Shown: piece after piece, positions 6,719 through 15,055 of the stretch
How positions within the stretch are numbered: position 1 is the stretch's first letter
Layout: the number at the start of each line of letters is the position of its first letter
NCBI GenBank assembly: GCA_004554385.1
Contig: SFMO01000120.1
Location: 1-23,896 of the forward strand
Length of the DNA stretch: 23,896 nucleotides
Direction of reading: 5' to 3'
From: Ruminococcus flavefaciens
GTDB taxonomy: Bacteria > Bacillota > Clostridia > Oscillospirales > Ruminococcaceae
The notes under the pieces: generated by a model
The model's database searches: none
Told to the model about the DNA's origin: nothing
What the model saw: the letters and a program-made list of their open reading frames with translations, nothing else
Translations under genes and position numbers: made by a program

Positions 6719-8473
6719 TCAGAAGTCTATGACTGATGTGAACTTTTTGTCCTTGCAGGATACTCTGAGCTTGAAGCCGTTCTGTTCGGCGGCTGCCGAG
6801 GCTATTGCGAGCCCCAGACCGCTGCTGCTCTTGTCGCTGCGAGCCTTGTCGCCCTTGACGAATGGCATGAGCAGGTCCTTTGTATCAACGTTCTCAGCGA
6901 TGTCATTGACAACGGTGAAGTGCTTCTTATCGGCAGTTATCCTGATACTTCCGCCGTCGCGGGTGTACTTCACAGCGTTGGAGATGAGGTTCTCGACGGC
7001 AGTCATAAGAGTATCCTCATCGGCTGTGATTTCAGCTCCGCCCTCTGTTTTCAGGTCTATGCTCCTCTCCTCAAGGACGGTGCGGTATTTCTCCGCAGAC
7101 CTTTCAGCAAGAGTCTTTATATCGACTTTCTTTCTGTTCAGTTTCTTTATCTGTTCTGTTTCGCTCAGCTTCAGTGTTTTTGCGATCATGTCATCGGTGT
7201 AGGAGACGTTGCTCATAATGGAGCTGAGGTATTTCAGCTCCTTTTCGTCGCCGCAGTCCTTTCGCATTTCCATGAGGTTTTCCGCATAGCCGCCTATGAC
7301 CGCAAGTGGAGTTTTCAGGTCGTGGGCGAGGTTGTTGGTGAGAGCTCTCTGGTAGTCCTCAAAGGCGTACTGTGCCTTGTTTTTAACGTTTTTGCGCCAG
7401 CATATGAGGAAGGTGATGAAGGTCAGCAACAGGAAGAAAAGTGTTACAAAAATGCCGTACCATTTCTTTGAGAAATCCGTCCACACGTTGACCTTGTAAT
7501 CCGAGAAAAGAGTGTATTTTTCGCCGTTTATGATAATACTGCTGTGGGTTATGGATTCGTTGATAACAAGGTCGTAATCGCTTTCATACGTGTGTCCTGA
7601 CATATTTTTACGGAAATGACTGTTTACAGCTTCAGCGACCTTTTCCTTTTCATCGCCCCATATGTTTTCAAAGGAACACCTCGGATAAAGAGTCTCTCCC
7701 GAAGTGTCATACTTGTCTGCTGCAAATTCCATCAACTCATAGTCCTCGAGGTAAGAGCTGTCAACATCTATAACTACTTCCTCTGTTCCTCTTTCTTCTG
7801 CTTCATCAAAATATTCATTATATTTATCCTTATAGTATAAGTTTTTGACCTGAATAACATGGGGTATCATCTTGTGCTCTTTCAGATCAACGTAAGCGCT
7901 GGTTATATCATATGAATATGCGGTGTGAACTGAATATTTTGAATCCAGATGTTCTTTGATAAGCTGCTGGAAAGCGGGAATATCTATTTCCTCGGGATCG
8001 CAGTAAAGCCATTTTTTATGTTCAGGTGTTTGGTCGAACTGCACAACACAGAACATTTTTGCGGCATTTGAAATCACCACATTTCCATCTTTATCCATAA
8101 TGGCAGTAACAGCTCTTCCTTTTTTATCGTTTTGTGACGTTACTCCTGTTTCTGGTAAGTGGAATCTGTAAGCGAAAAATTCGCTGATGTTCAGCGCGTT
8201 ATAATATGTTCCGAGACATATTTTCATTCTTAATGAATTGAGGGTGCCGCCCATTTTATCATTCTTATCCTCAGATGCGATTGCTGATTCCAGTATTGTG
8301 CTGTTTAAGGCATCCTGCTGGCTCTGCACCTGTTCGCAGGCGACTCTTTCCGTGGCGTAATAGAGCACAAACGAGAATATCAGTGTAAATACGACGGGAA
8401 ATATCATCGCCTTGGCAAACATTTTCAGGAAAGTAGTACGTTTAGGCTTATGCTTGAACAGCTTGTTTTTCAT
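6719..8473 (-). CDS. Membrane sensor histidine kinase
   Basis: A 584-residue two-component sensor. There is a membrane segment at about 23-42, a large presumed external sensor region of about 295 residues, a second membrane segment at about 339-358, then the kinase core. The phospho-acceptor is H384 in NNLAHDLKTPLAVIGG; the ATP domain shows the N box NLISNAVKYT and the G box SSGLGLAIA. The sensor domain has no motif I recognise. I chose the ATG at 8473 over the in-frame GTG at 8482 because AGGAG lies eight bases upstream of the ATG but touches the GTG. The start is five bases after the response regulator stop, so the two are co-transcribed and translationally linked. The ligand is unknown; the neighbouring divergent gene encodes a GH11-like dockerin protein, making a plant-polysaccharide or envelope signal plausible but unproven. 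Confidence 0.9.
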   Translation of the reverse strand: MKNKLFKHKPKRTTFLKMFAKAMIFPVVFTLIFSFVLYYATERVACEQVQSQQDALNSTILESAIASEDKNDKMGGTLNSLRMKICLGTYYNALNISEFFAYRFHLPETGVTSQNDKKGRAVTAIMDKDGNVVISNAAKMFCVVQFDQTPEHKKWLYCDPEEIDIPAFQQLIKEHLDSKYSVHTAYSYDITSAYVDLKEHKMIPHVIQVKNLYYKDKYNEYFDEAEERGTEEVVIDVDSSYLEDYELMEFAADKYDTSGETLYPRCSFENIWGDEKEKVAEAVNSHFRKNMSGHTYESDYDLVINESITHSSIIINGEKYTLFSDYKVNVWTDFSKKWYGIFVTLFFLLLTFITFLICWRKNVKNKAQYAFEDYQRALTNNLAHDLKTPLAVIGGYAENLMEMRKDCGDEKELKYLSSIMSNVSYTDDMIAKTLKLSETEQIKKLNRKKVDIKTLAERSAEKYRTVLEERSIDLKTEGGAEITADEDTLMTAVENLISNAVKYTRDGGSIRITADKKHFTVVNDIAENVDTKDLLMPFVKGDKARSDKSSSGLGLAIASAAAEQNGFKLRVSCKDKKFTSVIDF

Positions 8474-8478
8474 TTTGC

Positions 8479-9153
8479 TCACTCCTTTGTCAGCTTATAC
8501 CCTCGTCCCACAAGAGTTTTTATCTGGCTGCCTGCGCTGCCGAGGGCTTTTCTCAGTTTCTTTATATGGTTATCCACCACGCGGTCACTGCCGAAGTAGT
8601 CGTAGCCCCACACCTTATCAAGGAGTGTGTCACGGGTGACTACCCAGTTCTCATGCTCCAGAAGATAGCGCAGTATAGCGAACTCCTTGGGGGGGAGCTC
8701 GATCTCCTCACCGTCTGCAAAGCAGCGGAGAGTCCTTGTGTCAAGGCTTATCTTGCCGCAGCTGAGTCCGCGTTTCATATCGGAGCTTTCAGCACGGCGC
8801 ACTAAGGCTTCGCATTTGCTGTAAAGCACCGAGAGCAGAAAGGGCTTTACGATATAGTCATCGCATCCGAGGTCATAGCCGCTGAGGATATCCTCCTCGC
8901 GTCCCCGGGCGGTGATGAATATAACAGGGATATCACTTCTCATGCGCAGCTGTCTGCAAAGAGTGAAGCCGTCTGTTTCAGGCAGCATTATGTCAAGAAG
9001 TACCAGTGAGTATACACCGATACCGTTTCTGATGAGATCAAAGGCTGCACCGCCGCTGTTCACCACAGTAACTGATGTGCCCTTATTTTCAAAATAGTTG
9101 CGTATGACCTCACATATATCGAGGTCGTCCTCTACAAGAAGTATCTTATCCAT
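8479..9153 (-). CDS. OmpR/PhoB-type response regulator
   Basis: A 224-residue response regulator. The receiver domain (1 to about 115) has acidic D9/D10, phospho-acceptor D54 (LVLLDIMLP), T81 and K103 (IVKPF). The C-terminal winged helix (about 130-224) has the typical ELPPKEFAILRYLLEH and VVDNHIKKLRKAL segments. It is the partner of the histidine kinase that follows by five bases. GGGAG lies eight bases before the ATG. Transcription comes from a consensus promoter at 9284-9312, giving an untranslated leader of about 120 bases. A divergent gene encodes a secreted GH11-like dockerin protein, which could be a target. Confidence 0.92.
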   Translation of the reverse strand: MDKILLVEDDLDICEVIRNYFENKGTSVTVVNSGGAAFDLIRNGIGVYSLVLLDIMLPETDGFTLCRQLRMRSDIPVIFITARGREEDILSGYDLGCDDYIVKPFLLSVLYSKCEALVRRAESSDMKRGLSCGKISLDTRTLRCFADGEEIELPPKEFAILRYLLEHENWVVTRDTLLDKVWGYDYFGSDRVVDNHIKKLRKALGSAGSQIKTLVGRGYKLTKE

Positions 9154-9283
9154 AGCACGTGCTCCCTTTGTGTTCTGAGTATAGTATAACTCCGGTATGT
9201 ATCCTTTGTGTGTCCTTCAGAAGTTTTTTATGCGGCTTTTGGTAATGCCAATTATTGTCAAGTATATCAATAGTTGTGATTAT

Positions 9284-9312
9284 ATTATATCGTTTCAACA
9301 TGTAAATGTCAA
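9284..9312 (-). promoter_or_regulatory. Consensus promoter of the two-component operon
   Basis: On the minus strand TTGACA (plus 9307-9312), 17-base spacer, TATAAT (plus 9284-9289). A perfect consensus match. Confidence 0.82.
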
Positions 9313-9404
9313 TTTTCGAACAACTTTTTGTATAAACTAATAACATTTTTTGGTTAAAACCGCAATATTTGGGGCGGATTTATGAACGGTTCACAATTTT
9401 CGAC

Positions 9405-9433
9405 TTGTATATTTTGTGAATTTATTATATAAT
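9405..9433 (+). promoter_or_regulatory. Promoter of the GH11-like dockerin gene
   Basis: TTGTAT (9405-9410), 17-base spacer, TATAAT (9428-9433), about 55 bases upstream of the start codon. Confidence 0.68.
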
Positions 9434-9497
9434 TTAGTCATAAATCCCCGATCAGCTCATGTTAAGGTTGAATATAAAGAAAAGGGGGAATTTAAAG

Positions 9498-11861
9498 ATG
9501 ATTTTCAAAAGCTCTAAGCGTTTATTGGCGGGAACCATCGCAGCAGCCCTGTGCGTTACGGCTGCATCGCTTAATATCACGTCTTGTCTCAGTTCAAATG
9601 CAGCTTCCGATCTTAACAATCAATTCTATATAGACGGCTATCACTATGAATTTTCTAACATGAGCGAAATTGGAGAGTGCTCCTTTGAGCCCGATTACGA
9701 GGGTGGATACAGCGCCTCATGGTCAGGAGTGAGGGAGTGCAGGTTCGACAAGGGATTGATGGGCGAGGAAATGTCTGCTGATCCCGAAAGCGTTATAATG
9801 AATTATGATCTTGAATTCAGCCCTGTTACCGACAGCACGGAGGTAGACGACGGCAGCTCGCGAGTCAGCGCATACGGCTGGCTTGTGCCTGCAAGTCAGC
9901 GATACAATATTGAATATACTATAGTCGATTATCAGTGTAATTTTGATACCGAAAACTACGCAAGGATACTTGAGCTTGACAGCATGGGCAGCTATGAGAT
10001 CGACGGCGCAGTCTATGATCTTTATTGCAGAAAAGCTGCAAATACAGGCTTTTCCTTTGAAGAAGGCGTTGAGAGATACTTCAGTATACGCCATGACTGC
10101 AGCATCGGAAGCGGTGCTTCCGTAAATCTGAAGAGCTCAATTGACATAACAAGGCATATAAGTGAATGGCAGAATTTCGGCATGGAGGAGAGCTGGTTCC
10201 GCAGCGCTATGCTGGATATCGATGCATGGATGTCCAGCGGCAGAGCAAGGCTCAAAAGCTGCGATATCACTTTTAAGGAAAAGGAAAGGGAAGCCTTTAC
10301 CGAGGCAGGCTGGTTTTATGTAGCCGATCCCGTCAACAGCGACGGAAGCTATAAAATGCAGCCCCTCGGTGACGGCGGTATGGAGGCGGCATGGGACACC
10401 CGGAACAGTGTCACCTTCCGCAAGGGAAGAAGCTTTGCCGATGCGCCCTTCAACTACAATGACGAGGCGTATATAACGGCGGATTATGATGTCAGTCTCT
10501 CCGCAGACAGCGATGCAGTCAGTGATATATCCATCCACGGGTGGCTTGACATCGAGAACGGCGGCGACTGGAAGGACGAGTTCAATATCGTTCTCGGAAG
10601 GCAGGGATATTTCTTCCCTGAGGATTACGACAAGGGAAAGAACGATGAAAACGTCATAGAGCTGGGAACTGTTGAGGATAACGGAAAGACCTTCAGGCTC
10701 TATCGCTCGATACCTAAGCATTCGTGGGGAATATCGGGTATTTCCGAGAGGACTCCCTATGCAAGATATACGTACTGGAGCGTTGCCGAGGACTGCGTTA
10801 TGGAAAATACTGATGCCGCAAGGCTCATGGGCAGCGTCAACATCAGAAAGCACCTTGAAAAAATGATGGAGAAGGCTTCAGAGCTTGAGAGAACGAGCTG
10901 TATTTATGAGCTCTCATTTGATATATCAGGAATGAAGGGCGCAGGAAATGCAGTTGTGAACAGCTTTGACATCTTCATCAGCACCGAAAAGTACGGTGAG
11001 GATATATCATCAGGCGCCAGAAAGATGACAGGCGAGGTCACTTTCAGCAAATGGGGAAGTCCTGAAGATTCCATCTCTCCTAACGGACAGGGCGGCTTTC
11101 TGGCAAAGTGGGAAGGCGATGAATATAAGTTCAGGTCGTTTTCAGCCAGACTTGACTCCGATACCGAGATAAATGCCGATGAATTCAGCATGAAGTACGA
11201 TGCAGACGTGAATATGTTCACAAACGAGAATGTGGAATGGACTCTGTGTGGTGTGTGCAAGTCGTCATACTCCACACTTGAATACTATGTATTTGAAAAC
11301 TACAGCGGAAATGCAGTGCAGAACAACTGCGGAGGAACGTATTCCTTCCTCAGGAACCATTCTGTCCTCAAGAGGAATACTGCCATAATCAACGGCGAGA
11401 AGTATGATATATTCTATCTGCGGTATAATGTCGGCGGAGTAGGTGTGTATGACATCTTCCGCTGTGTAAGCGTCAGACAGAATGCTGCCGCGGATCTGAA
11501 CAGCAGCAGTCATCTCAGCGGCGAGATCGACTGGACTAAGCACATAATGGTATGGGACAGCGCAGGATTTCCCGTTGCACCTGTAAACAGCTGTGAGCTC
11601 ATGTTTGAGACCAACAGCACCAATGGCGGATTCAGCCTGAATACCTGTGAGTTCAACATGAACGCCAAGGAGAAAAAGGGCGATCTGAACGGTGACGGCA
11701 TAGCTGATAATTTTGATGTCATTGCCTGCCGCAGAGCTCTTATCGATAGCTCCGCCAATGGCTATGATGTATCGGCAGGCGACATGAACGGCAACGGTAA
11801 GCTTGACGTTGGCGACCTTGTCCTGCTGACACGTTTCATTCTCGGCACTGTCCGAACGTGA
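9498..11861 (+). CDS. Secreted protein with three divergent GH11-like domains and a dockerin
   Basis: A 787-residue secreted protein. The signal peptide is about 1-35. Three tandem regions (about 40-259, 268-495, 512-722) each show the order of GH11 xylanase motifs: a GGYSASW or GGFLAKW strand, a nucleophile strand (IEYTIVD, DEFNIVL, LEYYVFEN), a YDLY/FRLY/YDIF strand, and a YFSIRH/YWSVAE/CVSVRQ strand like the family's YWSVRQ. Nucleophile positions are E139, E361 and E595. The acid/base position reads D242, D475 and E704, so only domain 3 keeps both glutamates. Residues about 726-787 form a dockerin (calcium loops DLNGDGIADNFD and DMNGNGKLDVGD). Start ATG 9498 follows AAGGGGGAA by seven bases; an upstream ATG at 9459 lacks a ribosome binding site. 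A terminator follows. It may be a xylan-binding or weakly xylanolytic cellulosome component. The fold call rests on motif order, not a search. Confidence 0.72.
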   Translation: MIFKSSKRLLAGTIAAALCVTAASLNITSCLSSNAASDLNNQFYIDGYHYEFSNMSEIGECSFEPDYEGGYSASWSGVRECRFDKGLMGEEMSADPESVIMNYDLEFSPVTDSTEVDDGSSRVSAYGWLVPASQRYNIEYTIVDYQCNFDTENYARILELDSMGSYEIDGAVYDLYCRKAANTGFSFEEGVERYFSIRHDCSIGSGASVNLKSSIDITRHISEWQNFGMEESWFRSAMLDIDAWMSSGRARLKSCDITFKEKEREAFTEAGWFYVADPVNSDGSYKMQPLGDGGMEAAWDTRNSVTFRKGRSFADAPFNYNDEAYITADYDVSLSADSDAVSDISIHGWLDIENGGDWKDEFNIVLGRQGYFFPEDYDKGKNDENVIELGTVEDNGKTFRLYRSIPKHSWGISGISERTPYARYTYWSVAEDCVMENTDAARLMGSVNIRKHLEKMMEKASELERTSCIYELSFDISGMKGAGNAVVNSFDIFISTEKYGEDISSGARKMTGEVTFSKWGSPEDSISPNGQGGFLAKWEGDEYKFRSFSARLDSDTEINADEFSMKYDADVNMFTNENVEWTLCGVCKSSYSTLEYYVFENYSGNAVQNNCGGTYSFLRNHSVLKRNTAIINGEKYDIFYLRYNVGGVGVYDIFRCVSVRQNAAADLNSSSHLSGEIDWTKHIMVWDSAGFPVAPVNSCELMFETNSTNGGFSLNTCEFNMNAKEKKGDLNGDGIADNFDVIACRRALIDSSANGYDVSAGDMNGNGKLDVGDLVLLTRFILGTVRT

Positions 11862-11886
11862 TAATTTACCTCTCTGACATATATGT

Positions 11887-11925
11887 AAGAAAGTCTCCCT
11901 TTTTAAAGGGGGCTTTCTTATTTTT
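11887..11925 (+). terminator. Rho-independent terminator of the GH11-like gene
   Basis: AAGAAAG...CCCTTT, loop, AAAGGG...CTTTCTT, followed by ATTTTT. It starts about 25 bases after the stop codon. Confidence 0.85.
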
Positions 11926-12034
11926 GAACATGTCGGAACAGGTAATATCCCATGAGAAAATCGCAATAAATGATGAATTTAGTACATTTTTGCTGTTTTT
12001 ATCCAAAAAAAATAAGAAAATCAGCGTTTTTGCA

Positions 12035-12063
12035 TTGAAATTTCCTGCGCAATGTGGTATAAT
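12035..12063 (+). promoter_or_regulatory. Promoter of the DUF4003-PPK2 operon
   Basis: TTGAAA (12035-12040), 17-base spacer, TATAAT (12058-12063), followed by a long untranslated leader. Confidence 0.72.
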
Positions 12064-12090
12064 AAGATAAATTTGTAATAAATGCGTACT

Positions 12091-12116
12091 CAATAACCGC
12101 TTTTTGGCGGTTATTG
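12091..12116 (+). other. Perfect 10-bp leader hairpin
   Basis: CAATAACCGC, loop TTTTTG, GCGGTTATTG. It lies about 20 bases after the expected transcription start of the DUF4003-PPK2 transcript and lacks a following T-run, so it is more likely a stabilising or regulatory stem than a terminator. Confidence 0.55.
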
Positions 12117-12234
12117 CCCGAACTCTGTTCCGGCAGCGCAAATTTCTTTATGTCAAGCTCATTTTTAGTTGTTGAGCAGACATTAATAAGTGTTTGAAAA
12201 AATGTAAATTGATGAACACAAAAGGGGGTGCACC

Positions 12235-13212
12235 ATGAAGGAGCTGCTTGAAACTCTGTGTGATAAGTATCTGCTCAATCTGGGCATGTTTACCGATTTC
12301 TGTCCGCTGGAAAGGGACATACTCTATCCTGTATGCGCAAATGTTATCTGCACTGCTGATACTGAATTTGACCTTTCAAAATACAAGAACAGTATGTCGC
12401 TGATAAAGGAAAACAGCAAAATGCTGTCCAGCTTCAGAAGTACTATCAGACCTCTCATAGCATCGCTTCTCTCTGTCAGTGATGACCCGGGCGGGGAGAT
12501 GGAAAGATGTCTGAGATGCTATGACCTGCTGAAAAAGTACTTTACCAATTCCGAGCATCTTGCGCTTATGGCAGTGCTTCTCGAGCGCATAACGGATGAG
12601 AGCAATGCCGAGGAATACATAAAGCGCGGCAGACAGATCTATGACCGCATGAAAAAAGAGCACCGCATACTCACCACAAAGGAGGACGCGGCTTTTGCGG
12701 TAATGCTGGCTTTTTCCGAGAAGACCGACGACGAGCTCATCGAGGACATGGAGGCGAGCTACAAGCTTCTAAAGCACAGTGCTGACAAGAACAGCATACA
12801 GACCGTATCTCACGTACTGGCTATGGCTGGCGGTAAGCCCGAGGACAAGTGTGCGAAATTCGGTGAGCTATACGACAGCATGCTCAAAAAAGGCCGCAAA
12901 TACGGCAAGCACTATGAGCTGGCAATGCTGGCGGCACTTGCTATGACGAAATTCAGCAGCAGTGAGATACTGGGCGATATAAGCGACATCGAGGCTTTTC
13001 TGTCAGAGCATAACTCTGTTGCGGACTTGTCGGAATTCGGCAGGAGCGAGCCTGTGAGCCATGCCTTCATGCTGCTCACAACTGCGTATGCAAGCGACGA
13101 AAATGTAGGTGACAAGCAGGAAAGACGGGCTCTCCTTGCAGCACGTCAGGCGGCGCTTTATTCTGTTATCGTGTACAGCATGATGACAGTTGCACCTGTT
13201 CTTTCTGAATAA
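12235..13212 (+). CDS. DUF4003-like cytoplasmic protein
   Basis: A 325-residue, mostly helical soluble protein resembling the DUF4003 family of Firmicutes (function unknown). Supporting segments are an FRSTIRPLIASLL stretch near residue 65, a paired Y-x-x-L-K-K-Y-F-x-x-S region, and an alanine-rich C-terminal part. There is no signal peptide, no membrane segment and no recognisable catalytic motif. GGGGGTG lies six bases before the ATG. It is the first gene of a two-gene unit with a polyphosphate kinase starting 35 bases downstream, so it may act in the same phosphate or nucleotide stress response; this is inference from position only. The family call is from memory of sequence character and is moderate. 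Confidence 0.6.
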   Translation: MKELLETLCDKYLLNLGMFTDFCPLERDILYPVCANVICTADTEFDLSKYKNSMSLIKENSKMLSSFRSTIRPLIASLLSVSDDPGGEMERCLRCYDLLKKYFTNSEHLALMAVLLERITDESNAEEYIKRGRQIYDRMKKEHRILTTKEDAAFAVMLAFSEKTDDELIEDMEASYKLLKHSADKNSIQTVSHVLAMAGGKPEDKCAKFGELYDSMLKKGRKYGKHYELAMLAALAMTKFSSSEILGDISDIEAFLSEHNSVADLSEFGRSEPVSHAFMLLTTAYASDENVGDKQERRALLAARQAALYSVIVYSMMTVAPVLSE

Positions 13213-13247
13213 AAACACATTATTAATAAAATACAGGAGGTATCAAC

Positions 13248-14195
13248 GTGAAAGCTGACAAATACATCATACCCGAAAACAAAAAAACAGACATCAGAAA
13301 GCTCCCTGTGAACAGCAAGGAGGACAATGTGGAAAAAGAGGATATAATCGCAAAATATGAGGCAAACAAGCAGGAGCTCATCGCTTTGCAGGACAAGTTC
13401 TACGCTGACGGAAGAGAAGGACTTATCGTGGTGATACAGGCTCTTGATGCTTCGGGTAAGGATTCTGCCATCAAGTATGTTTTCAGCGGAATGAATCCCA
13501 TGGGTGTCAAGGTGCACTACTATAAAGCACCTACCTCCGAGGAACTCGCCCATGACTACCTCTGGAGGATACACCAGAATATCCCGCGCAGAGGCGAGAT
13601 AGCCGTGTTCAACCGCAGCCACTATGAGGACCTTGTTACCGTTCAGGCTGAGGAGATATGGAAGGGCTATCATATGTCTGACCGTGTCCTTGATGATACA
13701 AGGAAGAAGTTCTTTGAAAAGCGCTATGAACAGGTCAACAACTTCGAGGAGTACCTCTATGAGAATAGCTACCGTATGGTGAAGATATTCCTTCATGTCT
13801 CAAAGGAGGAGCAGACAGGTCAGCTTCTTGAACGCATAGAGCTGCCCGAGAAAAACTGGAAATTCCGTGCAGATGACCTGAAGGTGCGCGATAAGTATGA
13901 TGCATACCTCAAGTGCTTCAACGATGTCATAAACAAAACTTCTACAAAGCACAGCCCGTGGTATGTGCTTCCCGGTGACCAGAGATGGTACACAAGATAC
14001 CTTATCACCGAGATACTGCTCCATGAGCTCAATGACTGCAAGCCGGAATATCCTGCACTTCCCGATGAGGAAGCGGCTAAGCTGCCCGAGTGCAGAAGGA
14101 TACTCTCCGAAGCAATGGCTGAGTATGAGAGCGGAAAGTCTGAAAAGAAGTCGGACGAGCCTAAGAAAAAGTCAAAGAAGAAGTCTAAAAAGTAA
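13248..14195 (+). CDS. ppk2: PPK2-family polyphosphate kinase
   Basis: A 315-residue cytoplasmic enzyme that transfers phosphate between polyphosphate and nucleotides. Walker A is QALDASGKDSAIKYVFSG (D67, K71, D72), where the first family glycine (QGMDAAGKD) is alanine. The lid and Walker B part is FNRSHYEDL (121-128). The C-terminal core WYVLPGDQRWYTR matches the family's W-Y-x-x-P-x-D-x-x-W-Y signature. The region up to about residue 275 covers a normal-length PPK2 core; the last 20 residues are almost all Lys, Ser, Glu and Pro (KKKSKKKSKK end), an odd basic tail. The GTG start has AGGAGG seven bases upstream; no better ATG exists. It is co-transcribed with the DUF4003-like gene and ends at a strong terminator. 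PPK2 membership is clear; whether it makes ATP, ADP or GTP cannot be told here. Confidence 0.9.
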   Translation: MKADKYIIPENKKTDIRKLPVNSKEDNVEKEDIIAKYEANKQELIALQDKFYADGREGLIVVIQALDASGKDSAIKYVFSGMNPMGVKVHYYKAPTSEELAHDYLWRIHQNIPRRGEIAVFNRSHYEDLVTVQAEEIWKGYHMSDRVLDDTRKKFFEKRYEQVNNFEEYLYENSYRMVKIFLHVSKEEQTGQLLERIELPEKNWKFRADDLKVRDKYDAYLKCFNDVINKTSTKHSPWYVLPGDQRWYTRYLITEILLHELNDCKPEYPALPDEEAAKLPECRRILSEAMAEYESGKSEKKSDEPKKKSKKKSKK

Positions 14196-14198
14196 CAG

Positions 14199-14228
14199 AA
14201 AGCCCCTGCCCGAAAAGCAGGGGCTTTT
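14199..14228 (+). terminator. Rho-independent terminator after ppk2
   Basis: AAAGCCCCTGC, loop CCGAAAA, GCAGGGGCTTTT, three bases after the stop codon. Confidence 0.92.
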
Positions 14229-14283
14229 GGAAAGGTCGAGCGCAATTTTTGAGCGATTCTGCGAATTTTGCTCATTATTGCTG

Positions 14284-14312
14284 TTGACTTGACCGAGAAA
14301 ATATGCTATAAT
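14284..14312 (+). promoter_or_regulatory. Promoter of the GntR-TraB-like operon
   Basis: TTGACT (14284-14289), 17-base spacer, TATAAT (14307-14312), with an extended -10 TGC just before it. The following leader (14313-14350) is almost pure A/T. Confidence 0.8.
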
Positions 14313-14368
14313 TTATTTTGTATATATTATTATTTTATTTTTTTTAAAATTATGTTAAGGAGGAAGCT

Positions 14369-15040
14369 ATGGGAAACAGTGAATACCGCAAGACTATTGA
14401 TTATATACTCGACCTTATCAGAAGCGGAATGCTGCAGGTAGGGGACAAGCTTCCGACAGAGCGCAGTATATCGGAAAAGCTCGGCATAAGCCGAAATACC
14501 GTTCGTGAAGCGCTCAGGGGACTTGAGATTCTTGGCATAGTCAATGGCAAACAAGGCTCGGGAAATTATCTTACGGATAATATCTCGGATTCTATCGCCT
14601 CGGCGATGGACATCATGCTTCTGATGAACAGAACTTCAAAAGAAGAGATATGTTCCTTCAGAAGAAGCATGGAAAAGACCGTGTGCAGCTATCTTATCGC
14701 AAGAGGCTGCAGTCCGGAAAACAAACTCAGGATCGTTGCTGCTCTTAACAGACTCAAGGAGTCAGAGGGTACTGAGGAGCAGACAGTGGCAGACAGGGAT
14801 TTTCACTATTCGCTCATAAACGCTACGGAAAACAGTTTCTGGATAACCTTTATGAACGCTGTTTCAGAGGTGTATATGAGGTGGATAGACGATTTCCTGA
14901 CTACTGCCGACAGCGATGTGCGCAAAAGACTTCAGGATGCCCATGAAAAGATAGTTCAGGGAATTATAACGGGTGATGTTGAATTCTGCTTCCACGCCAT
15001 CGATACACACTATAATATCATAGACGAAAGCTTCGGCTAA
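14369..15040 (+). CDS. GntR-family (FadR/FCD type) transcriptional regulator
   Basis: A 223-residue regulator. The N-terminal winged helix (about 1-70) has KLPTERSISEKLGISRNTVREALRGLE, the classic GntR recognition segment, followed by a G-S-G-N wing. The C-terminal all-helical domain (about 75-223) is FCD-like, with candidate metal or ligand residues in DRDFHYSL, DAHEKIVQGI and AIDTHYNII. FCD regulators usually sense small organic acids. AGGAGG lies six bases before the ATG. The TraB-like lipoprotein gene begins 15 bases after its stop, so the two form one unit. The effector and targets are unknown; autoregulation of the promoter at 14284-14312 is likely for this family. Confidence 0.88.
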   Translation: MGNSEYRKTIDYILDLIRSGMLQVGDKLPTERSISEKLGISRNTVREALRGLEILGIVNGKQGSGNYLTDNISDSIASAMDIMLLMNRTSKEEICSFRRSMEKTVCSYLIARGCSPENKLRIVAALNRLKESEGTEEQTVADRDFHYSLINATENSFWITFMNAVSEVYMRWIDDFLTTADSDVRKRLQDAHEKIVQGIITGDVEFCFHAIDTHYNIIDESFG

Positions 15041-15055
15041 AAGGAAAGGAATTTT

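Larger units (their letters stand above)
9154..9497. promoter_or_regulatory. Divergent control region between response regulator and GH11-like gene
   Basis: The 344 bases without a gene hold two facing-away promoters (9284-9312 minus, 9405-9433 plus). Between them lie two small palindromes: GGTT-AA-AACC at 9352-9361 and GAAC-G-GTTC at 9384-9392, the latter just upstream of the plus-strand -35. A second TTGACA on the minus strand (9256-9261) has no good -10. No terminator or RNA gene is seen. Confidence 0.55.
11862..12234 (+). promoter_or_regulatory. Intergenic region with terminator, promoter and structured leader
   Basis: The 373 bases between genes hold the terminator at 11887-11925, a promoter at 12035-12063, and then a leader of about 165 bases with hairpins at 12091-12116, roughly 12116-12134 (GCCCGAAC with GTTCCGGC, one mismatch) and a weaker GCTCA/TGAGC pair at about 12158-12178. 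No known riboswitch class was recognised. Confidence 0.5.

Noticed and set aside
9146..9346. 66-codon frame upstream of the response regulator on the minus strand
   Set aside because: It runs through the promoter and leader, has no good ribosome binding site and overlaps the regulator start; probably chance.
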